Assembly: GCA_021324255.1 (NCBI GenBank) | Contig: JAJPJL010000078.1 | Coordinates: forward strand, 1 to 34,293 | Direction: 5' to 3' | From: Bacillota bacterium | GTDB taxonomy: Bacteria; Sysuimicrobiota; Sysuimicrobiia; Sysuimicrobiales; Segetimicrobiaceae | Length of the DNA: 34,293 nucleotides | Shown here: piece after piece, positions 24,281 to 32,475 of the stretch | How the letters are laid out: each line of letters begins with the position of its first letter | Position numbering within the stretch: position 1 is the first letter of the stretch | Program-made: the position numbers and the translations under genes | Notes under the pieces: model-generated | What the model saw: the letters and a program-made list of their open reading frames with translations, nothing else | The model's database searches: none | Told to the model about the DNA's origin: nothing

Positions 24281-24832
24281 GTGGAGCACGGGCATGCCAG
24301 CGAGGTCGTCACGCTCGGCGGGGGCTGCTTTTGGTGCACGGAGGCGGTATTTTCGGACCTGCGGGGCGTGGAGAAGGTGGAATCAGGGTACTCCGGCGGG
24401 ACCGTCCCGAACCCGACCTACGAGCAGGTCTGCACCGGCACGACCGGGCACGCGGAGGTCGTGCAGGTCACGTTCGACCCTTCCGTGATCTCGCTCAGGG
24501 AGATCCTGCAGGTGTTCTTTACGACCCACGATCCCACGACGCCGAACCGCCAGGGGCCGGACGTCGGGACTCAGTATCGCTCCGCGATCTTCTATCGCAC
24601 CCCGGAGCAGCAGGCAACGGCGCAGCAGGTCATCCAGGAGCTCACGCAGGCCGAGTTGTGGCGTGCGCCGGTCGTAACCGAGGTCAAGCCGTTTACCGCG
24701 TTTTACAAAGCCGAGGACTACCACCAGGAGTATTTCGCGCACAACGGCAACCAGCCGTATTGCCGCGCCGTGATCGCGCCGAAAGTGGCGAAGTTCCGCC
24801 AGCAGTACCGGGAGAAGCTCAAGCGCGCCTAG
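24281..24832 (+). CDS. msrA: Peptide methionine (S)-S-oxide reductase MsrA
   Basis: A 183-residue complete MsrA that reduces methionine sulfoxide in proteins. The active site GGCFWCTEA puts the nucleophile at Cys16. Also present are [28 protein letters not shown] and [19 protein letters not shown], the usual substrate-pocket motifs, and [15 protein letters not shown] 24281 follows GGAGGA with good spacing. There is no MsrB domain or neighbour. Confidence 0.97.
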   Translation: MEHGHASEVVTLGGGCFWCTEAVFSDLRGVEKVESGYSGGTVPNPTYEQVCTGTTGHAEVVQVTFDPSVISLREILQVFFTTHDPTTPNRQGPDVGTQYRSAIFYRTPEQQATAQQVIQELTQAELWRAPVVTEVKPFTAFYKAEDYHQEYFAHNGNQPYCRAVIAPKVAKFRQQYREKLKRA

Positions 24833-24849
24833 GCGGTCGCCGCGCGCCG

Positions 24850-25911
24850 CTACGCGCCCCAGGTCTCCCGGAGCACGCGGACCCAGTTGCCGTGGAGGAG
24901 CTTGCGCAGGTCCTCCCCGGTGAACCCGCGCTCCTCGAGCGCGCGCACGAGCTTCGGCAGCCCCGCCGCGTCCCCGAGGTCCGCCGGCATCGTCGCGCCG
25001 TCGAAGTCGGACCCCATCGCGACGTGATCGATGCCCATCCGCTCGACCATGTACGCGACGTGATCCACCATCGTCGCCAGCGGGGTATTGGCGTCGCGCC
25101 CTCCGTCGCGGCGCAGGAACCCGACGTGAAAGTTGAGCCCAGCCACGCCCCCGGAGTCCCGGATCGCATCGAGCTGCCGGTCTGTCAGGTTCCGAGGGGT
25201 CGCCGACAGGGCGTGCGCATTGGAGTGCGTCGCGACGAGCGGGGCCGTGCTCAGCTTCGCGACGTCCCAGAACCCCTGCTCGTTCAGGTGCGAGAGATCG
25301 ATCATGACCCGCCGGGCATTGAGCTGACGGACGAGCACCCGACCCTCGTCGGTCAGCCCCGGCCCGAGGTCCGGCGTGCTGGGAAACTTGAATGGGACGC
25401 CCTGACAGTAGCGGTTGCGGCGGCTGTGTGTGAGGCCCACGGATCGGAGACCCGCGGCATAAAACGCTTCGAGCGCATGGCCGTCGGGGTCGAGCGGTTC
25501 GGCGCCCTCGAAGTGCAGCAGCATCGCGAAGATCCCGCGGTCCAAGCAGTGCTGCAGCTCGGCGGCCGTCCGGACGACCGCGACTTGCCCGTCCGAGGCG
25601 TCGACGACTCTCAGCAGCCGCCCTACGAGATCGAGCGCCTTGGATTGGGCGTACTCGAGCGACATCGGTGCGGGCCACGTTCGCTCGTCGCCGTAGATAC
25701 TGAGCACGGCATCCAGCCGCTGCGGATCGACGGCGATGGGGTCCCGGATGTACACGGCGAAGAATCCGCCGCCGAGCCCGCCGGCGCGCGCACGGGGCAG
25801 ATCGATATGCCCCTCGGAGGACCGCTCGAAGAACGAGCGCCCCGTGCGCTCGAGGCTTAGCACCGTATCGTTGTGGCCGTCGAAGACCGCGGGATATGTG
25901 GAAGTGGGCAT
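24850..25911 (-). CDS. M19 (membrane/renal-type) dipeptidase
   Basis: A 353-residue zinc dipeptidase of the amidohydrolase fold. Metal ligands: His13 and Asp15 in FDGHNDTVLSL, Glu in LHFEGAEPL, His in VATHSNAHAL, and the Asp in MGSDFDGATMP. The ATG at 25911 has GGAAGG upstream and sits right before the family N-terminus; in-frame starts at 25926 and 25938 are possible. No signal peptide is visible, so it is probably cytoplasmic. M19 enzymes cleave dipeptides, including D-amino acid containing ones. It is divergent from the NCS2 permease. Confidence 0.93.
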   Translation of the reverse strand: MPTSTYPAVFDGHNDTVLSLERTGRSFFERSSEGHIDLPRARAGGLGGGFFAVYIRDPIAVDPQRLDAVLSIYGDERTWPAPMSLEYAQSKALDLVGRLLRVVDASDGQVAVVRTAAELQHCLDRGIFAMLLHFEGAEPLDPDGHALEAFYAAGLRSVGLTHSRRNRYCQGVPFKFPSTPDLGPGLTDEGRVLVRQLNARRVMIDLSHLNEQGFWDVAKLSTAPLVATHSNAHALSATPRNLTDRQLDAIRDSGGVAGLNFHVGFLRRDGGRDANTPLATMVDHVAYMVERMGIDHVAMGSDFDGATMPADLGDAAGLPKLVRALEERGFTGEDLRKLLHGNWVRVLRETWGA

Positions 25912-26110
25912 ACCGGGACCTTCCATCACGCACGGCACTCCCCCTGCTGCCGGCCGATCGCCGTCCGCGCGGCGCAGCCCGCCGTTGCCCGGCGCGTCCG
26001 TAGGCCTGCCCGGGCAGCCGTCGGAGGTCCCGCGGCCGGGACCACGAACTCACCAGCGGATGCGTTCGCGGCGCGCGCTAGGGGCGCGCGCAACAAGGGG
26101 GGGACGCACA

Positions 26111-27418
26111 ATGGCGACAGCAGTGGGTGCCCGCGATCTCGTCCGCGAAGAGCCCATCTACTACCCCGAGGATCGCCTGCCCTGGGGCCAGACCGTCCTG
26201 ATGGGCATCCAGCATGTGATGGCGATGTTCGGCGCCACCGTCGTCGTACCGCTGATCCTCGGATTCAACGTCAATACGGTGCTGTTGTTCAGCGGCATCG
26301 CGACGTTGATCTTCCTCGCCGTGACGGCGGGCAACGTGCCGAGTTACCTGGGCTCGTCGTTCTCGTTCATCGGCTCGGTCCTGGCGATCCAAGGCGGCGC
26401 CGGCCGCAATCAGCCGCTGGCGTTCGGCGGCATCTTCATCGCGGGCCTGCTCTATTTCATCGCCGGGCTCGTGGTGCACCGGGCCGGCACGCGCGTCGTC
26501 CGATTTTTCATGCCGCCCGTGGTCACGGGAGCGGTCGTTGCCGTGATCGGGCTGGCCCTCGCGCCGGTGGCCTGGAGCAGCTACTCCAAGGACCTCGTCA
26601 CGGCCACGATCACCGTGCTCGCCGCGGCGCTCGCGAGCGTGTACCTGCGCGGATTCCTGCGGCTGCTGCCCATTCTCATCGGGATCGTCGTCGGGTACGT
26701 CGCCGCCCTGATCGATCCGGCATGCGCGCCCGCGACCGCGGGATGCCACATCAACTGGGGACTCGTCAGCGGGGCCGCCTGGCTCGGCCATCCGCAACTG
26801 AGCTTTCCGCCCCACCTCACCTGGCGGGCGTTGAGCCTGTTCTGGTTCGTTCCGATCCTGCTGATCGCCGAGAACACGGGGCACGTGTACGCGATCAGCG
26901 GCCTGATGAAGCGGGATCTGAGCGGCTACCTCGGGCGGACCTTCATGGGGGACGGGATCGGGACGATGCTGAGCGCCCTGTTCGGCGGCACGGGGGAGAC
27001 GACGTACGCGGAAAACATCGGCGTGATGGGCATCACGCGGGTCTTTGCGATCACGGTGTACGTCACCGCCGCGATCGTCGCGATCCTCCTCGGCTTCGTG
27101 CCGAAATTCGGCGGCCTGGTCGGGAGCATTCCGCTGAGCGTGCTCGGCGGCATCGAGCTGTACCTCTTCGGGCTGATCGCCGCGATCGGCGGCAAGATCT
27201 GGGTCGATGGACGCGTGGATTTCTCCAACCGGGCAAACCTCGCGACGGCGGCGATCCCGTTGATCCTGGCGGCGAGCGGGGCGGACATCAAGGCGGGCGC
27301 GTTCGAGATCAACAACCTCGGTCTGGGAGCACTCGGCGCCATCGTCCTGTATCAACTGCTCCGGCCGGGAGCGGGCATCGCCGCGGACACCGGCGCGAGC
27401 GAACAGCCGGGGGCGTAA
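26111..27418 (+). CDS. NCS2-family uracil/xanthine permease
   Basis: A 435-residue membrane protein with about 14 hydrophobic segments in the 7+7 layout of UraA. Motifs: LPWGQTVLMGIQHVMAMFGATVVVP at the N-terminus, GSSFSFIGSVLAI (TM3 half-helix), VVTGAVVAVIGLALAP, and the substrate-site segment GTGETTYAENIGVMGITRV, whose AENIG is typical of uracil permeases. It would import nucleobases with protons. ATG 26111 follows a GGGGGGGA run. The 199-base divergent gap upstream shows only GC-rich inverted repeats (for example GCGCGC...GCGCGC near 26080) and no riboswitch I can recognise. Confidence 0.93.
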   Translation: MATAVGARDLVREEPIYYPEDRLPWGQTVLMGIQHVMAMFGATVVVPLILGFNVNTVLLFSGIATLIFLAVTAGNVPSYLGSSFSFIGSVLAIQGGAGRNQPLAFGGIFIAGLLYFIAGLVVHRAGTRVVRFFMPPVVTGAVVAVIGLALAPVAWSSYSKDLVTATITVLAAALASVYLRGFLRLLPILIGIVVGYVAALIDPACAPATAGCHINWGLVSGAAWLGHPQLSFPPHLTWRALSLFWFVPILLIAENTGHVYAISGLMKRDLSGYLGRTFMGDGIGTMLSALFGGTGETTYAENIGVMGITRVFAITVYVTAAIVAILLGFVPKFGGLVGSIPLSVLGGIELYLFGLIAAIGGKIWVDGRVDFSNRANLATAAIPLILAASGADIKAGAFEINNLGLGALGAIVLYQLLRPGAGIAADTGASEQPGA

Positions 27419-27446
27419 CGGCGCACCCGCGCCGCGGAGGCGTACC

Positions 27447-28301
27447 ATGCCCGAGTTCGTCGCCACCCGCCGCATCGGGGACGCGACCGTCACGGTGATC
27501 TCGGACGGGACGCTGGAGTGGCGCCCGCGGTTTGCGATCACGGAGGCGGAGCGCCGGCGGGCCATGCCGGACGCCGCCGCGGACGGGACGGTCCGCCTCG
27601 GCTTGAACGCCGTGCATGTGCGCATCCGCGACGCGTCGATCATGATCGATCCCGGGCTCGACGATCCCTCGTCCGCGTGGCAGCGCGCGTTCGCGCAGAA
27701 GTGGCCCGGGGTCGCGCGGTCGCCGGGCCTCGCGGCGGCACTGGAGCGGATCGGAGAACGTCCGGAGTCGGTCTCGCATGTCGTGATTACGCACGCGCAC
27801 GCCGACCACTTCGCGGGGGTCGCGTTCGAACGCAACGGCTCGCTGGCCGCGAGATTCCCGCGGGCCCGCCACCTCATCGGCCTGGCCGACTGGGAGGGCC
27901 ACCCCGCGCGCGCGGACGCGGAGTCCGACCACGCGGCTCGCCTCGGGCTGATCGACGACCTCGGTCTCCTCGATCCCGTGGAGGGCGCGCGCGAGGTCGT
28001 CCCGGGCGTGCGGCTGGTGCCGACACCCGGCGAATCTCCGGGCCACCTGGCCGTGCACGTGCAGACCGGCGGCCGCGAGTTCTACTATCTCGGTGACCTA
28101 TTTCGCCATCCGTGCGAGGTCGAGCACCTCGACTGGGCTCCGCCGAATCGGGATGCCGTGGCGCTCGAGGCATCGCGCGACCGCATCATCGCCGAGGTCG
28201 CCGGCCGCCCGGCGTTGCTCGTGTTCACCCACGCCCAATTCCCGGCCTGGGGCCGGATCGTGCGGACGGCGTCCGGAGGACAGCGCTGGGAACCGGCCTA
28301 G
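27447..28301 (+). CDS. Metallo-beta-lactamase-fold hydrolase
   Basis: A 284-residue MBL-fold protein. The zinc motif THAHADH gives His116, His118, Asp120 and His121; other ligands are His in ESPGHLAVHV, Asp in YLGDLFRHP and His in FTHAQFPAWG. The N-terminus resembles quorum-quenching lactonase-like or glyoxalase II-like members, with ISDGTLEWRP. GCGGAGG precedes ATG 27447, and it follows the permease by 28 bases, so they may share a transcript. Its substrate is unknown. Confidence 0.9.
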   Translation: MPEFVATRRIGDATVTVISDGTLEWRPRFAITEAERRRAMPDAAADGTVRLGLNAVHVRIRDASIMIDPGLDDPSSAWQRAFAQKWPGVARSPGLAAALERIGERPESVSHVVITHAHADHFAGVAFERNGSLAARFPRARHLIGLADWEGHPARADAESDHAARLGLIDDLGLLDPVEGAREVVPGVRLVPTPGESPGHLAVHVQTGGREFYYLGDLFRHPCEVEHLDWAPPNRDAVALEASRDRIIAEVAGRPALLVFTHAQFPAWGRIVRTASGGQRWEPA

Positions 28302-28316
28302 CAACGCCTCGATTCG

Positions 28317-29183
28317 TCACCTCGCCGCGACGCCGGCGCGCAGGTACCGCAGCACCGACGGCGCCAGGGCGGCCGGGTGCCGCCCGCCGATCGTCAGGCA
28401 CCGCGCCGCCGGGAGGATCCGAGCAAACCCGCGAAACGCGTCCTCGAGGCGGTGCCGGCGGGAGAGCGAGGATGTGTGCCGCCCCAGGGCGAGCAGCGCC
28501 GCGCCCCTCGTGAGCGGCCGCAGCCGCGGCAGCCCGCCGCGTCCCACGAACACGAACATCGCGGCCCGCGCGGGGGCGTGGGCACGCGCGTCCGGGAGCC
28601 AGTAGCGCGTCCCTCCCTCGCACGCGACTTCCCGGCCGGCCGGCAGCGTGCCCGCGGCCCTGGCAGTCCATGCCTTGACCCCAAGCGGGATGATCACCGG
28701 GAGCATCGTCCCGTGCTCCGGATCGAGCAAGACGAGGTCGTCCGCCATGGATGCCGCGCCGGCCCGAATCAGCGACGCGGCCAGCGACGTCTTGCCCGCC
28801 CCGCTCTCCCCGACGATCACGCACCCCTGCCCCTCCGCGGCGATCGCGCCGGCGTGGATGAACAGCAGCCGCGTCAGCACGTTGGCCAGCGTCGCGACGG
28901 CGTGTCCCACCACGGCGCCGAGCCATCCGGAAGGCGGCAGCGCGAGCGTCCACAGCGTGCGCGCTCCGACCGCGCCGGTCGCTGATCGTAGATCGGGCGA
29001 CAGCGCGATGGTCACGGCCGGCGGCACCTCGCCGTCCACACGAAGTTCGGACAGCACCGCGCACACCGCCGACAGCGCCGCTGGGGGCCCGGCGAGATGC
29101 AGCGTCCAGTTTCCGAGCGCGAGCCGCACCTTCGCGGCCTTGCGGCCGCCGGCATCGAGCGGCGGCAAGAGGGTCAGATCCAC
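28317..29183 (-). CDS. HPr kinase-related P-loop kinase
   Basis: A 288-residue protein starting at GTG 29183, 10 bases inside the end of the PqqD-like gene. The kinase core is FIHAGAIAAEGQGCVIVGES followed by GAGKTSLAASLI: Walker A is GESGAGKT (125-132), and MADDLVLL (Asp148, Asp149) resembles the acidic pair of HPr kinase. The N-terminal ~100 residues replace the usual HprK N-domain. Such HprK-related kinases accompany PqqD-like proteins in exopolysaccharide/exosortase loci and in some lasso-peptide loci, where one phosphorylates a peptide Ser. No HPr (ptsH) is nearby. The target is unknown. Confidence 0.82.
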   Translation of the reverse strand: MDLTLLPPLDAGGRKAAKVRLALGNWTLHLAGPPAALSAVCAVLSELRVDGEVPPAVTIALSPDLRSATGAVGARTLWTLALPPSGWLGAVVGHAVATLANVLTRLLFIHAGAIAAEGQGCVIVGESGAGKTSLAASLIRAGAASMADDLVLLDPEHGTMLPVIIPLGVKAWTARAAGTLPAGREVACEGGTRYWLPDARAHAPARAAMFVFVGRGGLPRLRPLTRGAALLALGRHTSSLSRRHRLEDAFRGFARILPAARCLTIGGRHPAALAPSVLRYLRAGVAAR

Positions 29184-29446
29184 CGGACGCGGGCCTGCAC
29201 CCACCGGTCGCCGCCTTGGCGCACCACAGCGCCGGCGCGCGCCAGGCGGCGCAGGATGCCCGTGGCGCGGCGTTCTGCGCGTCCGCCCGCGGTCGCAGCG
29301 GCGCCGCAGGCGCGCCACACCCGCGCCGCCGCGCGGTCGAGCAGAATCAGCTGTCCGCGCGCCAGATCGAGCAGCACGATCTCGTCGTCGAGCGCCGCCG
29401 CGAGGAACGCCGCGCCGGGCGCGTGAACCGGGTTATTCTCTGTCAC
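29174..29446 (-). CDS. PqqD-like peptide-binding protein
   Basis: A 90-residue protein from GTG 29446. The pattern FLAAALDDEIVLLDLARGQL followed by ILLDRAAARVWRACG is that of PqqD/RRE-like proteins (eVLLd..sg.ly.Ln..aa.iW). The C-terminal half has a winged-helix-like stretch ending in VVRQGGDRWVQARVRW. PqqD proteins bind leader peptides and hand them to a modifying enzyme. No clear ribosome-binding site precedes the GTG, which lies 30 bases after the sortase stop. Coupled to the HprK-related kinase, it forms the known kinase/chaperone pair type. Confidence 0.75.
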   Translation of the reverse strand: MTENNPVHAPGAAFLAAALDDEIVLLDLARGQLILLDRAAARVWRACGAAATAGGRAERRATGILRRLARAGAVVRQGGDRWVQARVRWI

Positions 29447-29476
29447 GGATGCGTGACGGGTGGGGTGCCGGCGTCC

Positions 29477-30094
29477 TCAGGGCGCGGTGCGGCCCGGCGC
29501 AAGGGCCGTCACCTGGGACAGGTCGGCAAACACGACGAGGCGAAACGCCGCGCTGTACCAGGGGGTGCACGACACGAGCGCGACCTCGTGCTGAAGCGGG
29601 CTACCGTCGAGCACGTCGGCCTGCTCCGGCAGGACGGTGACCTGCCGGACGACGTCGTACGCGTAGCGCTTGCCATGGTAGTCGAGCAAAATGGAATCTC
29701 CCGGCTGGAGCCGGTTGATCCAAAAGAACGGCGCGCCGTACGTCGTACGGTGTCCCGCGATCCCCACTAATCCGCCCCGGTCCGGCCAGCTGGTCCACGA
29801 GATCCGTCCCACGCCGTATTTGCGAAGATGGTCTGGCGTCGCACCATCCGGGACGTATCGCCGCACGTGGAGTCTCGGAATCTCGATCACGAGCGCGTCG
29901 GCGGGGGAGGCGTGAGCCGCTTCACCATCCTGGTCCCAGCCCGCGAGCGCGGCGATCTGCGCGCCGCCGACGCCGAGACCCGTACCGGCAACCCACAGGC
30001 CCGGCAGAAGCACGAGGGCAACGCCCGCCGCCAGGGACGCTATGGAAAGAACGCCGAGGAGTTTAGCCCGACGTCGGCGCGTGCGGGTCATCAT
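29477..30094 (-). CDS. Sortase (membrane-anchored transpeptidase)
   Basis: A 205-residue protein. ATG 30094 (or 30091; GTG 30109 is also in frame) is followed by a basic stretch RTRRRRAK and a membrane helix (residues ~12-40). The catalytic domain has His115 in GIAGHRTTYGAPFFWI, Cys176 in VALVSCTPWY and Arg185 in AAFRLVVFA, in the right order for sortases. Motif spacing resembles class D/E-like enzymes, though the class is uncertain. It overlaps by about 30 bases the gene of an LPFTG protein encoded just upstream, its probable substrate. It acts on the outer face of the membrane. Confidence 0.9.
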   Translation of the reverse strand: MMTRTRRRRAKLLGVLSIASLAAGVALVLLPGLWVAGTGLGVGGAQIAALAGWDQDGEAAHASPADALVIEIPRLHVRRYVPDGATPDHLRKYGVGRISWTSWPDRGGLVGIAGHRTTYGAPFFWINRLQPGDSILLDYHGKRYAYDVVRQVTVLPEQADVLDGSPLQHEVALVSCTPWYSAAFRLVVFADLSQVTALAPGRTAP

Positions 30095-30662
30095 CGGGCG
30101 CGACGACACCCGGAGCGAGGATACCCCGCCGGAGCACTCGCATGCAGATCCCCGCCCAGATCAGCAGCGCGCCGGCCATGAACGGCAGCCACAGGTTCGC
30201 GCCGGTAAACGGGAGCACCCGCGGCGCTGGACGGCTGGGGCTCGCCACGGCGGCAACCGGCCTGCGGGGCGGCGCAACGCTTCGCGGCCCCTGGGCGAGC
30301 ACGACCGGACTCGTGGCCGCGGGGGGCGTGGTCGCGGATGCGGCATCGGCGACCGGCGCCGCTTGTCCGGCAGCGGGCACCGGCGCAACGACGGCCGCCA
30401 CGGGAGCCGTGGTCTGTGGCGCACTGGCGAGCAGCGGGAGCAACCCGCCCAGGAGCAACGGCAACAGCCCGGCGACAATCGGGAAGCTCGTGCCACCGCC
30501 ACCTCCACCGCCGCCGCCACCACCGCCGCTTGGCGGGCCCGGTGGCGTGGGCGGACCGGGTGGCGTAGGCGGCGGACCCGGTGGCGAAGGAGAGAACGAC
30601 GACACAACCCCGAGGTCGAACGGGATTGGTTGGACCGTTACCCCCCCACGAAAACCCAGCAT
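30063..30662 (-). CDS. Pro/Gly-rich surface protein with LPFTG sorting signal
   Basis: A 199-residue protein from ATG 30662, preceded by GGGGGAGA. The C-terminus is a cell-wall sorting signal: LPFTG (residues 150-154), a hydrophobic segment NLWLPFMAGALLIWAGICM, then basic RVLRRG, plus an unusual 20-residue acidic/Pro tail. Residues ~24-45 are PGPP-type repeats, followed by 12 consecutive Gly (46-57), then a hydrophobic stretch FPIVAGLLPLLLGGLLPLLASA that could act as a late signal sequence with a cut after ASA. Residues 82-148 are disordered Ala/Pro/Val. The long cytoplasmic-side N-region before the hydrophobic stretch is odd. Confidence 0.8.
   Translation of the reverse strand: MLGFRGGVTVQPIPFDLGVVSSFSPSPPGPPPTPPGPPTPPGPPSGGGGGGGGGGGGTSFPIVAGLLPLLLGGLLPLLASAPQTTAPVAAVVAPVPAAGQAAPVADAASATTPPAATSPVVLAQGPRSVAPPRRPVAAVASPSRPAPRVLPFTGANLWLPFMAGALLIWAGICMRVLRRGILAPGVVAPDDDPHAPTSG
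30201..30215 (-). other. LPFTG sortase recognition motif
   Basis: Codons for Leu-Pro-Phe-Thr-Gly, residues 150-154 of the Pro/Gly-rich protein, directly followed by a hydrophobic segment and basic residues. The cognate sortase is the next gene downstream. Confidence 0.85.
30490..30595. repeat. Low-complexity GGC/GGT triplet tract
   Basis: Near-repeats of GGN and CCN codons encode the poly-Gly and PGPP segments of the LPFTG protein. It is the strongest simple-sequence tract in the window and could vary in length between strains. Confidence 0.7.
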
Positions 30663-30919
30663 CCCCGGTCTCCCCCATCCCCCCTACGGCGACTTGGGCC
30701 GTACGGTCCCCACCTAGGGTGTCCGAACACGCCTTGCAATCTGGATTTTACACAAACCCGGCATGTGTCCTGCTCATTCAAAGGGCCAAGCATCGCTTAT
30801 CTGTTTGACACTTCCCATCATCCCCCAGATCAATCGGCCGGTCCTGGCGCCGCCTGGTATCATTTGACTGCCGGCGGACCGGTCATGCGGTCGGCATCGC
30901 GACCCCCCGCGCGGCCATT
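30663..30919. other. Divergent regulatory gap between LPFTG gene and ABC transporter
   Basis: A 257-base gap, noticeably richer in A+T than its surroundings. TTGACA (plus strand, 30805-30810) is a perfect -35 hexamer, though the best -10 at 18 bases (ATCAAT) is poor. On the minus strand TAAAAT (near 30745) could be a -10 for the LPFTG gene. No convincing small gene or precursor peptide was found. Confidence 0.45.
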
Positions 30920-31675
30920 ATGATCGATATTTGTAATCTCGGCAAAGTCTTTCGCCGGCCGGCGTGGGCGCTCGCCGCTCGACCGCGAACCGGAGCACGG
31001 TCGGTTCGGGCGCTGAGGGACGTTACCCTCACGGTCGGGCGCGGCGAAGTGCTGGCGCTCGTCGGCCCAAACGGCGCAGGCAAGACTACCCTTCTAAGAA
31101 TCCTCGCCACGCTCCTGCTTCCTACCGAGGGTTCGGCGCGGATCGGCGGGGCCGATGTCGTACGGGAGAGCGGCCGGGCGAAACGGCTGCTCGGGCTCGC
31201 TGCCGGCGACGACCAGGGATTTTACTGGCGGCTCAGTGGGCTCGAAAATCTGGAGTTTTTCGCCGGCCTGCTCGGAATGCACGCCGCGGCGGGCCGACGG
31301 CGGGCGACGGAGGCGCTCGAGCGCGCGGACCTGCTTCCGATGGCGCGGGAACCCGTCGGGCGGTATTCGACCGGCCTGCGGCAGCGGCTCGCGATCGCCA
31401 GGGCGTTGTTGGGCGACCCGCCGGTGCTCCTGTTCGACGAACCGACGCGCAGTCTCGATCCCGTCGCCGCGGCGGGGTTCCGCACGCTCGCGGCTGCGCT
31501 CGCCCGCGAACACCATCGGACCGTCGTGATGGCAACCCATAACTTGGAGGAGGCGGAGCTGCTCGCCGACCGTGCCGCGATCCTTACCGGCGGGATCGTG
31601 CGGGAAACCGTGGCGATGGACGGCCCGGGGGGCCTCACCCGCCGCTACCATACGCTCCTCGGGAGACCGCAGTGA
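30920..31675 (+). CDS. ABC exporter ATP-binding protein
   Basis: A 251-residue ABC ATPase. Walker A GPNGAGKTT (residues 49-57), Q-loop region GDDQGFYWRLSG, signature YSTGLRQRLAIARAL, Walker B VLLFDEPTRSLDP and switch His in MATHNLEEAE. The signature STGLRQR differs from the common SGGQ and is typical of DrrA/ABC-2 exporters such as NatA and CcmA-like proteins. ATG 30920 has no visible ribosome-binding site, so a leaderless or weakly translated start is possible. It is coupled to the permease by GTGA overlap. Confidence 0.93.
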   Translation: MIDICNLGKVFRRPAWALAARPRTGARSVRALRDVTLTVGRGEVLALVGPNGAGKTTLLRILATLLLPTEGSARIGGADVVRESGRAKRLLGLAAGDDQGFYWRLSGLENLEFFAGLLGMHAAAGRRRATEALERADLLPMAREPVGRYSTGLRQRLAIARALLGDPPVLLFDEPTRSLDPVAAAGFRTLAAALAREHHRTVVMATHNLEEAELLADRAAILTGGIVRETVAMDGPGGLTRRYHTLLGRPQ

Positions 31676-32475
31676 CGGCCACCATCCTGGCGTGCCTGAG
31701 GCGTGACTACCTGCTCGCCAGCAGCTCGCGCCTCGCGCTCGCCTGGCAGGTGGTGGCGGTCGGGTTCGCGGTCCCCACGCTGTATTATCTCGGCCGCATG
31801 GTCCACCTCGGCGCCGTGCCGGCGCTCCGCGCCGCGGGCGGCGATTACTTCACGTTCGTCGTGGTCGGGGTCGCGGCGGCCACGTTCTTCTCGGCGATGA
31901 TGGGGGCATGCGCCGCCGCGGTGCGCAACGAACAATTGGGAGGCACCATCGAAACGCTCCTGGTCTTGCCGGCCTCGTTTCCGGCGCTGGCGCTCGGCGT
32001 CTCGCTGTGGGCGATCCTCGTCGCCGCCGGGCAGGCCTGCGTCTACTTCGCCCTGGCCAGCATGGTCTTTCCGACCCATCTTGCCCACGCGAACCCGGCC
32101 GGCGTTCTGTGCGCCGCGGCCCTGACCGCCGCGGCCCAGGTGCCGCTCGGCATGCTGGCCGCCGCGTTCGTGTTGCTCTTTCGGCGTCCCGACCTGCTGA
32201 CCGGGACCCTGGCCAGCGTCTCGGTGCTGCTGGCCGGCGTGTTCTACCCGACGTCCGTGCTGCCGCCGGCGCTCAGGCGCGCGGCCGAATATCTGCCGCT
32301 CACGCACGGCCTGCGCGCGCTCCGGATGGCCGCGATCCAGGGCGCCGGCCCGGCCGCGCTCGCGGGGGACCTGGCCGCTCTGCTGGCCTTTGCCGTGGGG
32401 CTCTTTCCGGTTGCGGTGCTCGCATGCCGGTTCGCCCTCCACGAAATCCGGCGCTCCGGCGCCTTCAGCGCGTGA
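31672..32475 (+). CDS. ABC-2 type exporter permease
   Basis: A 267-residue protein with six hydrophobic segments, starting at GTG 31672 inside the ATPase stop. The region NEQLGGTIETLLVLPASFPALALG is the conserved ABC-2 coupling segment (E..GT.E.L...P). The last third has GVFYPTSVLPPALRRAAEYLPLTHGLRALR, a typical motif before the final helix. Together with the preceding ATPase it makes a half-size exporter that would form a homodimer of each. Cargo is unknown; LPS/drug/peptide export are all known for this family. Confidence 0.92.
   Translation: MTATILACLRRDYLLASSSRLALAWQVVAVGFAVPTLYYLGRMVHLGAVPALRAAGGDYFTFVVVGVAAATFFSAMMGACAAAVRNEQLGGTIETLLVLPASFPALALGVSLWAILVAAGQACVYFALASMVFPTHLAHANPAGVLCAAALTAAAQVPLGMLAAAFVLLFRRPDLLTGTLASVSVLLAGVFYPTSVLPPALRRAAEYLPLTHGLRALRMAAIQGAGPAALAGDLAALLAFAVGLFPVAVLACRFALHEIRRSGAFSA

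Noticed and set aside
30774-30821. A 15-residue minus-strand frame (MMGSVKQISDAWPFE) as precursor peptide
   Set aside because: Its G-run is too close to the ATG to act as a ribosome-binding site, and the peptide lacks leader/core features.
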